DNA from: Clostridia bacterium
GTDB taxonomy: Bacteria; Bacillota; Clostridia; TANB77; CAG-508
Direction: 5' to 3'
NCBI GenBank assembly: GCA_017939755.1
Contig: JAGBAJ010000043.1
Span: 1-55,327 of the forward strand
Length of the DNA stretch: 55,327 nucleotides
The notes beneath the pieces are model-generated. The model saw only the letters and a list, made by a program, of their open reading frames with translations. It was not told where the DNA came from and ran no database searches. This document shows positions 17,543 to 26,763 of this stretch, in pieces. Both the position numbers and the translations under genes were made by a program. The stretch's first letter is position 1. The number at the start of each line of letters is the position of its first letter.

Positions 17543-19087
17543 TCATTTCAACTTTTGTTTCATTCTTAAGTATCCCAATTCAAACCATTCATTGTAAGCT
17601 AAGTTTAACCTAAACAATAATCGTGGTTTTGCTCCAGCTCTATTCTTGTCTACTACACAAGCATAATATCTTACATCTGGATTTTCATATATTTTTAAAT
17701 CTTTGTACTCTTTTGATTCTTCTACCTCTGAATATTCATAGTCTTTATATGAATCACTTGTGATTTGTTTAAACAAACAAAGTGTATCTAACACTTCTTT
17801 TATTGTTCTACTTGCCGCCATATCATTAATTGTAAGATTTAATGGTGTCGTTGTGCTTTCTAATAATTGCAAAGTAGATCCTATAAATATTTTAAATTTT
17901 TGAGCCATATTAGACAATATCGTTGCTGTTTTCTTTATTTCATCACTACTACCTATGTGTTCAATATCATTTTTTAGTGTATCATAAAATACGTACTCAA
18001 CTGCCTCTTTATAATAATAATTTAGTATTATTTTGTAAAGGTCATCATTTGTATGCTCTGCAATATGCATAAAACATATTGGATTATTATTTTGTTTTCC
18101 TAGCCAATCTGTAAGTTTAATTACCTTATTAAATTCAGAAGAATATTTTGCTAATTTTTTAACAAAATGTTCATGCGATTCTCCTTCTTCTTTTAAAATA
18201 TACCCTTTTTCATCAACTTTTACTTCCTTAGGATTATCAGGTCTATACTTAAATTCTAATAATTCACCTTCTGAAACTCTAACTTTACATCCTATTTCTT
18301 TCTGAAGAGTAGGATTATTAATAATTGTTGTTATAAGACACAATTTCATTTTTTCTTCTGACATCTCATTAGAAATAATTAATACTTTCTTCTTTTTGAC
18401 AAATGCTATATGTGCTGCTAAATTGATTGTAAACCTACTTTTACCAGAATTTGATGGCATAGCAAAAGACATTGTTTCTCCCAATCTTATACCTTTAAAC
18501 ACTTCTGTAAGTATTTTAAATGGTAAGTCAATTCCACTTGTAAGTGTATTTTCTCCAGCTAATAAAAAGTCTGTAACTTTGCTATTCAATCTACCTTCGC
18601 TTATTCCTCTTCTAACGCCTGCCTCTGAAACTATGTTTTCCAATTCATCAATTGTCATATCTTTGTATCTTTTATAGTCTTTGATTCTAAGTATTTCTTC
18701 TTGGATTTTTTTAGTTGGTGCAGATAAATAGTATTTTTTCAATAAAAATAATTTTTTTATCTTCACAAAGATGGAATCAATATTGTAATTCTTTTGGCTA
18801 ACTTCTGCTTTTATTCTTTCCTTATATTTGTATATTTCTTCAGAGGTCTTTGGGTATGTAAATGCTCTTTTTATATTCTCTGGTGTATATGATCCACCTT
18901 CTGTGAACAAAACGCTCTTATACGCGTTTAATGCCATTGGATCTGAAAATTGACTATCTTCATATGATAAATAATACTTTGCCACTGATTTTGGATTAGC
19001 TAATAACAATCCAACATATACATTTTCTAATTTTTCATTTACTAATTCTATAGGATATTTTTCCTCAACTACTTTCGCAGCACTCAA
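17543..19087 (-). CDS. DnaB-like RecA-fold ATPase (helicase paralogue)
   Basis: 514 residues with the two-part layout of DnaB. A helical N-terminal domain (YVGLLLANPKSVAKYYL) and a linker (TSGIDLPFKILTEVFKGIRL) lead into a RecA-like core. The core has AMPSNSGKSRF (Walker A), VLIISNEMSEEKM (catalytic Glu region as in DnaB), a Walker B strand VEYVFYDTLKND, a Gln-containing sensor STLQLLES, and the arginine-finger region VVDKNRAGAKPR. About 70 extra residues sit between Walker A and B. The replicative DnaB presumably lies elsewhere; this copy has no phage neighbours. It uses a TTG start after GGAGGAG. It sits between lepB and the coiled-coil gene. Confidence 0.8.
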   Translation of the reverse strand: MSAAKVVEEKYPIELVNEKLENVYVGLLLANPKSVAKYYLSYEDSQFSDPMALNAYKSVLFTEGGSYTPENIKRAFTYPKTSEEIYKYKERIKAEVSQKNYNIDSIFVKIKKLFLLKKYYLSAPTKKIQEEILRIKDYKRYKDMTIDELENIVSEAGVRRGISEGRLNSKVTDFLLAGENTLTSGIDLPFKILTEVFKGIRLGETMSFAMPSNSGKSRFTINLAAHIAFVKKKKVLIISNEMSEEKMKLCLITTIINNPTLQKEIGCKVRVSEGELLEFKYRPDNPKEVKVDEKGYILKEEGESHEHFVKKLAKYSSEFNKVIKLTDWLGKQNNNPICFMHIAEHTNDDLYKIILNYYYKEAVEYVFYDTLKNDIEHIGSSDEIKKTATILSNMAQKFKIFIGSTLQLLESTTTPLNLTINDMAASRTIKEVLDTLCLFKQITSDSYKDYEYSEVEESKEYKDLKIYENPDVRYYACVVDKNRAGAKPRLLFRLNLAYNEWFELGYLRMKQKLK

Positions 19088-19109
19088 TTTAAAACTCCTC
19101 CTTGGTATA

Positions 19110-19751
19110 TTATTTTATTAATTTCCATTTGCTTAACGGCCAAAATCTTAATACCGCTCTTCCTTCTATTTTATCTATAGGAATACATCCAAACCTTCTA
19201 CTATCTCCAGAAACTGATCTATTGTCACCTAAAACATATATATAACCATCTGGTACTACTATATCTGTAAAGCATCCGTCTGCAGATGTCGTTTCTGTGC
19301 CCGAATCTAAGTATGGTTCATCTAATTTTTGATCATTTACATATACTACTCCATCTTTTATTTCAATATGATCGTTAGGTAATCCTATAACTCTTTTTAT
19401 ATAACTTGTTTCTCCAAATAGAGAGATAGCTGACGAAATATTTGCAAAGAAGCCTTTATTTACCTCATTATATATAGCAACTGGATTGTCCTTATTTGCA
19501 CTTGCCTTGGTTATATATGTTGTTGTTGGAGCTTCAAATGTTATAATATCACCTTTTTTAGGATATTTATTTATTTCTATTCCGATTCTACTAACCCAAA
19601 GACGTTGTCCATCTTTCAATGTTGAATCCATAGAAGCACCACTTACGACCGTTGGAAAACCAACAAACGATTTAATTAATGCTACTACTATAAGTGCTAT
19701 TAATATACATACTAACCATTCAAAAACTTCTCTTCCTTTATCTGAATTCAT
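19110..19751 (-). CDS. lepB: Signal peptidase I
   Basis: 213 residues: an N-terminal membrane helix (WLVCILIALIVVALIKSFV), the catalytic serine in VSGASMDSTL, box C/D with the catalytic lysine in YIKRVIGLPND, and box E VLGDNRSVSGDSRRFG. It cleaves signal peptides of exported proteins at the outer face of the membrane; several exported proteins occur in this window. A 40-residue insertion before the lysine box (KASANKDNPVAIYNEVNKGF) is longer than in minimal Gram-positive enzymes. The DnaB-like gene follows after 22 bases. Confidence 0.95.
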   Translation of the reverse strand: MNSDKGREVFEWLVCILIALIVVALIKSFVGFPTVVSGASMDSTLKDGQRLWVSRIGIEINKYPKKGDIITFEAPTTTYITKASANKDNPVAIYNEVNKGFFANISSAISLFGETSYIKRVIGLPNDHIEIKDGVVYVNDQKLDEPYLDSGTETTSADGCFTDIVVPDGYIYVLGDNRSVSGDSRRFGCIPIDKIEGRAVLRFWPLSKWKLIK

Positions 19752-19824
19752 ATAAAATTCTTCCTTTCATTTTCTATCGTGCACTAAACAACATCATTAT
19801 ACACTTAAATTTTTCCTTGCACAA

Positions 19825-20168
19825 GAACAAATCTGAAAAATCAAAGATTTTTCAGTAAATTTGTTCAGGTGCATGTATTATCCGTAGCTCAGCTTTGCAT
19901 AAGATATCTGTAGCTCATTTCATTCGCACAGCTATCTTGATTTCATTCGCACAGCTATCTTAACTTCGTTGCGCACGGCTAATCGATGTGCATCTGTTTT
20001 TGCGAAACTTTTTTATTATACAAAAGCATTGTAACATATGAATTTTGACATTCCACTTCGGACGCTTTGCTATTTTAATTTTGATTTACAATCAAAATTG
20101 AAATACCTTGTTTCACTCTAAAATCCATATGTTACAATGCTTTTAATTTTATACTATTAAGTTGTAAC
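19825..20168. repeat. Composite intergenic repeat, copy B
   Basis: The 430-base gap lepB-dgkA is filled by two joined pieces. 19825-20013 repeats the modules of 6937-7048, including a stem near 19832-19854, TGTATTATCCGTAGC, CGCACGGCTAATCGATGTGC and GCGAAACTTTTTT. 20022-20144 is a hairpin with perfect 19 bp arms (20022-20040, 20126-20144). Its centre carries CGGACGCTTTGCTA and TACCTTG, the inverse of blocks in the element at 26764-26976. GTTGTAAC at 20161-20168 looks like the surviving right terminus. Confidence 0.7.
19915..19961 (+). repeat. Short tandem duplication inside copy B
   Basis: TTCATTCGCACAGCTATCTT occurs twice about 22 bases apart within the composite repeat (starts near 19919 and 19941). 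Copy A lacks it, so it is a local duplication. Confidence 0.75.
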
Positions 20169-20182
20169 AAATAATTTATAAA

Positions 20183-20557
20183 CTATTTTATTAATAAACT
20201 AAATACTTTAGGTATAAAAATTATACCACCAACAATAGCAATGTTTAAAGCCAGTACAAGAACTGCACTTGCCGAAATGTCTTTTGCTCTTTTAGCCATT
20301 TCATTCTTTTCTCTAGTATACATATCTACTACAGTTTCAATTGCAGTGTTCATAAGTTCAGCAAATAACATTATGCCTATTGAAAATATACAAGCAATCC
20401 ATTCATAATTATTAATTTTAAAAACAAAGCCACATACAATTATAACTACTGCCACCAATATATCAATTTTTAAATTTTGCTCTGTTTTTATTGCTTTAAC
20501 TAATCCACTTAATGCACATATAACTGCATTTTGACATTTTTCATTTTCTAATTTCAT
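20183..20557 (-). CDS. dgkA: Diacylglycerol/undecaprenol kinase
   Basis: 124 residues, the size of the small trimeric integral-membrane kinase, with three predicted helices. The motifs ELMNTAIETVVDMYT and AKRAKDISASAVLVLAL are the family active-site region. In Gram-positive bacteria this protein mainly phosphorylates undecaprenol for cell-wall lipid carrier recycling. It is the last gene of a probable operon with the acyl-CoA synthetase, whose stop lies 18 bases upstream of this start. Confidence 0.95.
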   Translation of the reverse strand: MKLENEKCQNAVICALSGLVKAIKTEQNLKIDILVAVVIIVCGFVFKINNYEWIACIFSIGIMLFAELMNTAIETVVDMYTREKNEMAKRAKDISASAVLVLALNIAIVGGIIFIPKVFSLLIK

Positions 20558-20575
20558 AAAAACCTCTATTACAAC

Positions 20576-22420
20576 TTACACTTTTTTTTGGACTTCTTTA
20601 TATCTTTTTATTTTCATAGTTGTGGTCATTTCAAACTCGCCATTTTTTATTTCGAGTTTTTTAACTGCTTTATATGATGTTAACTCTTTATTTACTTCTT
20701 TAACTATTTGCCATATGTTATCATAAATTTCATCATCAGATAAGTTATCTTTTCCTATTTTCTCTTCTAGCTCTGGAATATTTGGTAAAACCCTTGCAGT
20801 AATAATTAACTCTTTACTATCGTCTTGTTTTTTTCCATATACCAGACATTCTTTAATTTCTGTATGCTTTTTTAAAAGCATCTCAACTTCTTCTGGATAA
20901 ATATTTTTTCCATTTTGTGTTACAATGACATTTTTGCTTCTTCCTGTAATATATAAAAATCCTTCTTTATCAAGATATCCCACATCACCAGAATTAAACC
21001 AACCATCTTCAGTAACAACAGCTTTTGTAGCTTCTTCATCTTCATAATATCCAAGCATAAGTGTTTTGCTCTTTATAAATACTTCACCTTCACCATTTTC
21101 GTTAGGGTTATTTATCTTAATCTCCGCACAATTAACTGCCTTTCCCACTGAACCAACTTTTGTATCATAATCTGGTGTTAGTGCAGATATTGGGGCCGTT
21201 TCTGTTAATCCATATCCTTGAAGGAATGTAATTCCTATATCTTGCACCCACTTACCTACTTTTTTATCTATAGGTGCTGCTGCAGATACTATAATTCTTA
21301 ACTTTCCTCCAAAATTATCAAGAATTTCTTTAAATACTCTACGTTTTAAATCTATACCAACCGTTCTTATTGCATTTGTTACGTGGATCATGGAATTTAC
21401 TATAGCTGACTTACCACTTTTCATAATTGACTTGTTAACATTTTTATGAATATTTTCAACAAGAATTGGAACAGCAAGCACTGCTGTTGGTTGTGACTCT
21501 TTCATATTTGGTAGTATGTGCTTTAACCCTTCACATATTGCAATTGAACCACCAAGTGCAAATGGATACAAAAATCCTATTGTAGATTCATATGAATGAT
21601 GTAATGGTAAAACAGAAAATAGTCTATCTGATTCTCTTAAATCTACATATGCACTACAAGCGTTTATGTTGCTAGCAAGATTTCTGTTGCAAATCATAAC
21701 CCCTTTTGATTGTGATGTTGTTCCAGATGTAAAGAATAACACTTTAAATTCATCTGGATCAATTTCAATATTTATAAAAGAATTATCTCCACTTTGAACC
21801 AATTTTTTTCCTTCTTCCATAACATGGTTCATTCCAACATCTCTGCCTTTAACCTTATTGTTTGAATTCATTTGTATAAAATACTTAACCATTGGAACAC
21901 TATCTTTTACCTTATCGATTTGATCTTTCAACTTTGCAGAATATATAACTGCGCTTGCTCTGGATCTTTTAATTAAATTTTCTATTTCATTAACTGGAAG
22001 CTCCTTATCTAATGGTACAGCGATACCTGCACCACATAGTGCAGTCATATATGAAACATACCAACCATAAGTAGTTTGACTAATAATTACCAATCTTTCA
22101 TCTTTTAAATTTAAATATTTAGTTAATCCTGTGCCAAAATTAATAACATCATCACAAAATTGCTTATATTTAAATTCAGTATATGGCTCCTTATGATCAA
22201 GTTTTTCTAAAAATAGTGTGTTTTCTGCATATTTTTCTTTACTATTAAGAAAAGCCTCTTTTATAGTCTTAAAATGTGTTCCTTCATATTGTTTTTTATC
22301 TTTTTTTGCCTTTTCTGTTTTTTCTCTTTCTTTTTCTAAGTTAATTTCTTCAACATTTTCCATTTCCTTAAATTTGAATTTTGGAAATTTAAATTTTGGC
22401 ATTTTAATATCTAATCCCAT
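20576..22420 (-). CDS. Long-chain acyl-CoA synthetase (AMP-forming)
   Basis: 614 residues of the ANL adenylating superfamily: FFTSGTTSQSKGVMI (P-loop-like AMP-binding motif), YGLTETAPISALTP, and the hinge and C-terminal region SGDVGYLDKEGFLYITGRSK with NGKNIYPEEVE. It activates fatty acids through an acyl-AMP intermediate. An unusual Lys/Glu-rich N-terminal extension (about residues 1-45) precedes the domain. The start at 22420 is set by GGAGG 5 bases upstream; the ATG 12 bases earlier is too close to its own site. Gene order Rsm22-like, this gene, dgkA suggests one transcript with membrane-lipid functions at its end. Confidence 0.9.
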   Translation of the reverse strand: MGLDIKMPKFKFPKFKFKEMENVEEINLEKEREKTEKAKKDKKQYEGTHFKTIKEAFLNSKEKYAENTLFLEKLDHKEPYTEFKYKQFCDDVINFGTGLTKYLNLKDERLVIISQTTYGWYVSYMTALCGAGIAVPLDKELPVNEIENLIKRSRASAVIYSAKLKDQIDKVKDSVPMVKYFIQMNSNNKVKGRDVGMNHVMEEGKKLVQSGDNSFINIEIDPDEFKVLFFTSGTTSQSKGVMICNRNLASNINACSAYVDLRESDRLFSVLPLHHSYESTIGFLYPFALGGSIAICEGLKHILPNMKESQPTAVLAVPILVENIHKNVNKSIMKSGKSAIVNSMIHVTNAIRTVGIDLKRRVFKEILDNFGGKLRIIVSAAAPIDKKVGKWVQDIGITFLQGYGLTETAPISALTPDYDTKVGSVGKAVNCAEIKINNPNENGEGEVFIKSKTLMLGYYEDEEATKAVVTEDGWFNSGDVGYLDKEGFLYITGRSKNVIVTQNGKNIYPEEVEMLLKKHTEIKECLVYGKKQDDSKELIITARVLPNIPELEEKIGKDNLSDDEIYDNIWQIVKEVNKELTSYKAVKKLEIKNGEFEMTTTMKIKRYKEVQKKV

Positions 22421-22448
22421 GTTAACCTCCATTCCTTCTTAGTACAAA

Positions 22449-23411
22449 TCAAATATTTAAATAATCTCCAGCTGATTTTTTCTTTGCTTCTTTATATATA
22501 TTCCCATCTTTTTTTGATAGCTTAATATCTTTTATGTCATCCACCATACATACTTTGTATTCAGAAAAGCCCTTATTAATTATTGGATGTCTTAAAATTC
22601 TATTTGGTGCTCTTTCCACTATATCCTTTGAAAACGCAATGTACGAATATTTCTCATCTTCAAATGGAGAACTACCATCTTTTAACTTTTTATGTATTTT
22701 GTTTCTTTGAATTCTACATGCAAATTGACACCAATCATCTTGTGCCAATTTGCACTCTTTTTCATGCGGACATGGCACTATAATGTGTCCATTTTTATTT
22801 AATAGATAATTTCTAATATGTATTATATTTGAATATCCCCTTGGGGTACCTGGCTCTATTATAACAAGAACCTTTTTTGTTGCATTCCATAATTTTTCTA
22901 TAACAACGTCCACCTTGTTTTTTGGCAATTCATTTATCATGTACGAAGTTATTACCAAATCCTCCTGATTATCGATACTATCTGTAATTGCATCAAACTG
23001 CTTCCAGATAACCAAGTTTGAAATATCAGAGCTTTTCATCAATTCTTTACCAATATTGATCATTTCTTGCTCTCTTTCAAGACATGTATATCTCTGAAAA
23101 TTGTAATTGTCATACATTGCCCATATTGCTGCACCAGTTCCAGCTCCAACATCAAGAATAGAATTTATTTCAAATTTATTTATGTCAAATATATTACCCA
23201 TAACACTAGCAACAACCTCATATGTTGCAGGCATTCTAGATAAGGCATATGCTATTGCTTCGCCAGTGCTTGTAACTAATCTTTTTCCATCATTGTCGTT
23301 TTCTCTATATTTCTTACTTATAGCTTTGGCATTTATATCTATTTCCTTAATATTATTATTTCCTCGTACTAAAGATTCTATTGCTTCAGTTAATTCTCCC
23401 GAAAAAGGCAT
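22449..23411 (-). CDS. Rsm22/METTL17-type ribosome-associated protein
   Basis: 320 residues. MPATYEVVASVMG and a SAM-type Gly-rich loop SILDVGAGTGAA identify an Rsm22 family methyltransferase fold, followed by VIIEPGTPRGY and the cysteine cluster CPHEKECKLAQDDWCQFACR. In the eukaryotic relative METTL17 a cluster of this kind binds a [4Fe-4S] centre and the protein assists small-subunit assembly. Bacterial members are widespread but little studied. The small ribosomal subunit is therefore the likely target (family inference). AGGAGGAG precedes the ATG. The acyl-CoA synthetase follows after 28 bases. Confidence 0.88.
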   Translation of the reverse strand: MPFSGELTEAIESLVRGNNNIKEIDINAKAISKKYRENDNDGKRLVTSTGEAIAYALSRMPATYEVVASVMGNIFDINKFEINSILDVGAGTGAAIWAMYDNYNFQRYTCLEREQEMINIGKELMKSSDISNLVIWKQFDAITDSIDNQEDLVITSYMINELPKNKVDVVIEKLWNATKKVLVIIEPGTPRGYSNIIHIRNYLLNKNGHIIVPCPHEKECKLAQDDWCQFACRIQRNKIHKKLKDGSSPFEDEKYSYIAFSKDIVERAPNRILRHPIINKGFSEYKVCMVDDIKDIKLSKKDGNIYKEAKKKSAGDYLNI

Positions 23412-23618
23412 ATACTCCTCCTACTAAATTTATCATAAAAACATATTTTTTTAAACCTTTTTTAATTATTTTTTCAATTTATACTATGGTTAAAATCTTA
23501 TATTTCATAGCTGTATATCCATACAAGGATTTCAAGATGTGAATATTAATACTATGTTAAAAATCAAAAAATAGGATATTAATGCAATATTAATACCCTA
23601 AGTGTATTGTTTTTCATT

Positions 23619-23915
23619 CTATAGTTTATACCACTCTGGTATCATAAATAGGTTTGTTCCAAGCACTCCTAGTACAACATATAATACTAATGTAATAACA
23701 ATACTTATTATACCCAATACAAGACCAGCAACACCAACTTTATTTTTTTCAAATATAACACTTAAAATTCCAAATATTACTGCTCCTATAGCTGTTATAA
23801 CTGATATGATAATAAAACACATTGTTACAAGAGATATAATTCCAAATACAAGTGATGTTACCCCAAGAGCTACTCTTGGCTCTGCGTTTGATTGTTGATT
23901 TACTTGATTATCCAT
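23619..23915 (-). CDS. Small DUF4190-like two-helix membrane protein
   Basis: 98 residues: a polar Gln/Asn-rich N-terminus, then two long hydrophobic segments (VALGVTSLVFGIISLVTMCF... and VGVAGLVLGIISIVITLVLY) with the repeated pattern LGI(I/V)SLV typical of DUF4190-type proteins. No catalytic residues are seen. The start at 23915 is set by AGGAGG 7 bases upstream. It stands between the Rsm22-like gene and the DEAD-box helicase with about 40-200 bases on each side. Confidence 0.75.
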   Translation of the reverse strand: MDNQVNQQSNAEPRVALGVTSLVFGIISLVTMCFIIISVITAIGAVIFGILSVIFEKNKVGVAGLVLGIISIVITLVLYVVLGVLGTNLFMIPEWYKL

Positions 23916-23976
23916 AAAAAAATCCTCCTTCCACAATCTAACATTATTATACTAAAATTTACAATACATTGTCAAA

Positions 23977-25536
23977 TTACGAATTTGCGATTTCAATATT
24001 TACTCTCTTTCCTTTAATTGTATTACCATTCATTCCAGATAAAACTTCTTCGATGTAATTTGTTGGAATTTCAACAAATGAAAAATTATCTAGTATGTTT
24101 ATCTTCCCAACTTCTCTACCTGAAATTGCTGTATTGGATGAAATACTTCCTATAATATCTTTAGCCATTATTTTATCCTTCTTTCCTAGGCTAAAGAATA
24201 ATTTAACCATACCATTTTCATCTGTAGCATAATTGTTATTTGTTTTTCCTTCTATGTTTCTTCCATTTATTATAGAAAACATTGCCCTTGCTATATCAGC
24301 TAGGTCTTCGTTTCTATTTGAAATAAATTTATCAAATACATCAGATTTGTTATATTTTTGCTCTGATATTACTCCTTCAATCTTCTTGATTAATTGAGCA
24401 TCTTTTATTTTATTTATTTCTGTTATTGTAGGAATATTTTCAAATTTAATCTTAGTTTTTGCATACCTTTCAATCTCTTGAAGTTTATTTTTTTCTTTGC
24501 CCACAACATAAGTAATAGATTTTCCCACATTTTTATTTCTTCCTGTTCTACCAATTCTGTGAACATAATATTCATTCTCTTGTGGAATATCATAATTTAT
24601 TACTAAGTCTAGATTAGCAATATCTATACCTCTTGCAGCTACATCCGTGGCTATTAATATTTTAATATCACCATTTTTAAACTTCTTTATTGTTCTATCT
24701 CTTTGATCTTGTTTGATATCTCCATGAATTGCCTCTACATTGTATTTATTGCTTTTTAAGTAATCATATAACTGATCCACCTTTTTCTTTGTATTACAAA
24801 ATACTATTAATTTTTCTGGATTATATAAATCTATAGCTCTAGTTGTAATTTCGTCTTTCATGTTGTTCTTTGTTTGATATGCTATTTGATCAATATTGTC
24901 CACTGTTAGTGCTTTTGCTTTAATTTTTATCTTTTTAGGCTCTTTTAAATATTTTTTTGTAATGTCCATTATCTTTTCATTCATTGTGGCAGAAAACAAC
25001 AGAGTTTGTCTTTCTTCTGGAACTTCCTCTAATATTGTTTCTATATCTTCCCTAAATCCCATATTTAACATTTCATCTGCTTCATCTAGTATAACCATTT
25101 TTACGTTACCAAGTTTTAATGTTTTCTTTCTCATATGATCCATAATTCTTCCAGGAGTTCCTACAACAATTTGAACCCCTTTTCTTAATGGAATAATTTG
25201 TTTTTCAATAGATTGTCCTCCATACACGGTAAGTAATTTAATGCTTTCTGTATATTTAGTAAACTTTCTAAGTTCATCTGTAATTTGTGTAGCAAGCTCT
25301 CTAGTTGGTGCCAATATTAAAATTTGTGTTTTCTTGCTAACTGGATTTACTTTTTCTATTGCTGGAATTCCAAAAGCTGCAGTCTTACCTGTACCAGTCT
25401 GAGATAAACCTATTATATCATTTCCTGCTTGTATTTCAGGAATGGCTCTTTCTTGTATTTCTGTTGTTTCTGTGTACCCTATTTCTTCTAACGCTCTAAG
25501 TATCTTTTCAGATAATTCTAAATCACTAAATTTCAT
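23977..25536 (-). CDS. DEAD-box ATP-dependent RNA helicase
   Basis: 519 residues. The Q motif region (GYTETTEIQERAIP) is followed by SQTGTGKT (motif I), PTRELATQ (Ia), VILDEADEML (II), LFSATM (III), VAARGIDI (V) and HRIGRTGR (VI). The C-terminal 75 residues (KLFFSLGKKDKIMAKDIIGS... then SFVEIPTNYIEEVLSGMNG) form a DbpA-like RNA-binding domain. Enzymes of the CshA/DeaD/DbpA group remodel ribosomal RNA or mRNA in the cytoplasm; the C-terminal domain makes ribosome assembly a good guess. GGGAG precedes the ATG. Confidence 0.94.
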   Translation of the reverse strand: MKFSDLELSEKILRALEEIGYTETTEIQERAIPEIQAGNDIIGLSQTGTGKTAAFGIPAIEKVNPVSKKTQILILAPTRELATQITDELRKFTKYTESIKLLTVYGGQSIEKQIIPLRKGVQIVVGTPGRIMDHMRKKTLKLGNVKMVILDEADEMLNMGFREDIETILEEVPEERQTLLFSATMNEKIMDITKKYLKEPKKIKIKAKALTVDNIDQIAYQTKNNMKDEITTRAIDLYNPEKLIVFCNTKKKVDQLYDYLKSNKYNVEAIHGDIKQDQRDRTIKKFKNGDIKILIATDVAARGIDIANLDLVINYDIPQENEYYVHRIGRTGRNKNVGKSITYVVGKEKNKLQEIERYAKTKIKFENIPTITEINKIKDAQLIKKIEGVISEQKYNKSDVFDKFISNRNEDLADIARAMFSIINGRNIEGKTNNNYATDENGMVKLFFSLGKKDKIMAKDIIGSISSNTAISGREVGKINILDNFSFVEIPTNYIEEVLSGMNGNTIKGKRVNIEIANS

Positions 25537-25604
25537 AAATTCTCCCTTTTCTATAAAAATAACATATTTTGATAGTATATCATAAAAATAAGATTATGTA
25601 AATA

Positions 25605-25629
25605 GGAGGTTGCATAAATTGCAGCCTCC
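25605..25629 (-). terminator. Hairpin downstream of the MYG1 family gene
   Basis: GGAGGTTGCA and TGCAGCCTCC form a 10 bp stem with one mismatch and loop TAAAT. The minus-strand T-run is poor, so termination is plausible but not certain. It lies 85 bases past the MYG1 stop. Confidence 0.5.
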
Positions 25630-25713
25630 CTGTTTATATATTACATTTTTATTACAATATAGTTACAAATTTATTATTTTGTACTACACCTTAGTAAAAT
25701 TTTTATTAAAAAT

Positions 25714-26628
25714 TTATTTATTGCTCTCTACTGCAATCTTTGCTAATTTTATTGCATCATCAAATGTTTTGGCTACACAAATAAATCCTGCATTATGACA
25801 AAAGGTAGCAGTAGCAACACCTGTAACTTTTTGTAAATCTTCATTGCGAAGTCCCGCCCACTCTTGTGGCATTTTTTTTCTATTTTCAAAACTCCCCAAG
25901 GTTTTTGGAATTGCCTTTACATTATATCCACCACGATTTGATTTAAATACTGCATATAAAATATCTTTTGCTTTTGGATTATTTGACTCTAAAACAAACT
26001 CTTGATATGGCATAAACCTATCTAAAATAATTATTCCATCTTTTGATTCTTCTATTGCTTTTTCTACATATACCTTAGCACTGCACTTAGAAATTACAGA
26101 TTCTATTTTGTTATCAAAAATTGTTCTTGCAATTTCTATTGCTTTCATAAATTTAACATCTGCATCAATATCTTCATTCCAATTTGGATTAAATCCCTCT
26201 ATTACATCTGATAAAGTCTCTAGTTTTATATCAATATTTTCAAATGGAATTTGTCCATTATCCCCTGCATCAATAAATTGTACGAAATGCTTATCAAACA
26301 TTTTAAAACAATCTTCTGCACAATCTACATTCAAATCTTTTAAATATCTTATACCTAGCTCTTTCCATAATAATCCAAATGCAGCATATCTAATTCCTGA
26401 TGGTCTTTCACCATTTCCACCTATTTGATGATGATCAAATTCACCGCCACCAATATCATATACAATTTTTCCTTCTAAATTATATCCATCAACTTCAGGC
26501 AATCTAATTAATTTAATATCACCATATATTTTTTCCAGTAATATTGTACCAAATACTTCATCCGCATGGAATTTTCCAGCATGAGTAACAAATTTTGCTT
26601 TATCAAAATCTTTTATAACTTCAATCAT
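25714..26628 (-). CDS. MYG1 family (UPF0160) DHH-type hydrolase
   Basis: 304 residues. FVTHAGKFHADEVFGTILL and YDIGGGEFDHHQIGG carry the His/Asp metal-binding pattern of the MYG1 family, and FIDAGDNGQIPF a further acidic motif. Eukaryotic MYG1 is a 3'-5' RNA exonuclease; bacterial members are annotated as metal-dependent hydrolases. The start at 26628 is chosen because GGAGG lies 6 bases upstream and the in-frame extension to 26724 runs through the promoter. Divergent from the polysaccharide deacetylase, with an inserted hairpin element between. Confidence 0.9.
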   Translation of the reverse strand: MIEVIKDFDKAKFVTHAGKFHADEVFGTILLEKIYGDIKLIRLPEVDGYNLEGKIVYDIGGGEFDHHQIGGNGERPSGIRYAAFGLLWKELGIRYLKDLNVDCAEDCFKMFDKHFVQFIDAGDNGQIPFENIDIKLETLSDVIEGFNPNWNEDIDADVKFMKAIEIARTIFDNKIESVISKCSAKVYVEKAIEESKDGIIILDRFMPYQEFVLESNNPKAKDILYAVFKSNRGGYNVKAIPKTLGSFENRKKMPQEWAGLRNEDLQKVTGVATATFCHNAGFICVAKTFDDAIKLAKIAVESNK

Positions 26629-26695
26629 TTTAACCTCCATTCCTTCTGGACACAAATCTTGTGTGAAAAAGAATTTACTCCTATCTTTGCTATGA

Positions 26696-26724
26696 ATTAT
26701 AATACATAAGCAAAAATCAATCAA
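26696..26724 (-). promoter_or_regulatory. SigA-type promoter of the MYG1 family gene
   Basis: On the minus strand TTGATT (26724-26719), a 17-base spacer and TATAAT (26701-26696). This gives a leader of roughly 60 bases before the ATG at 26628. Confidence 0.7.
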
Positions 26725-26763
26725 TAAGCGAAATTACTTTTTGTGTGCTTTTAGAAACACATT

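Noticed and set aside
19915..19961. Possible CRISPR repeats
   Set aside because: Only two near-adjacent copies with no spacers of constant length and no cas genes.
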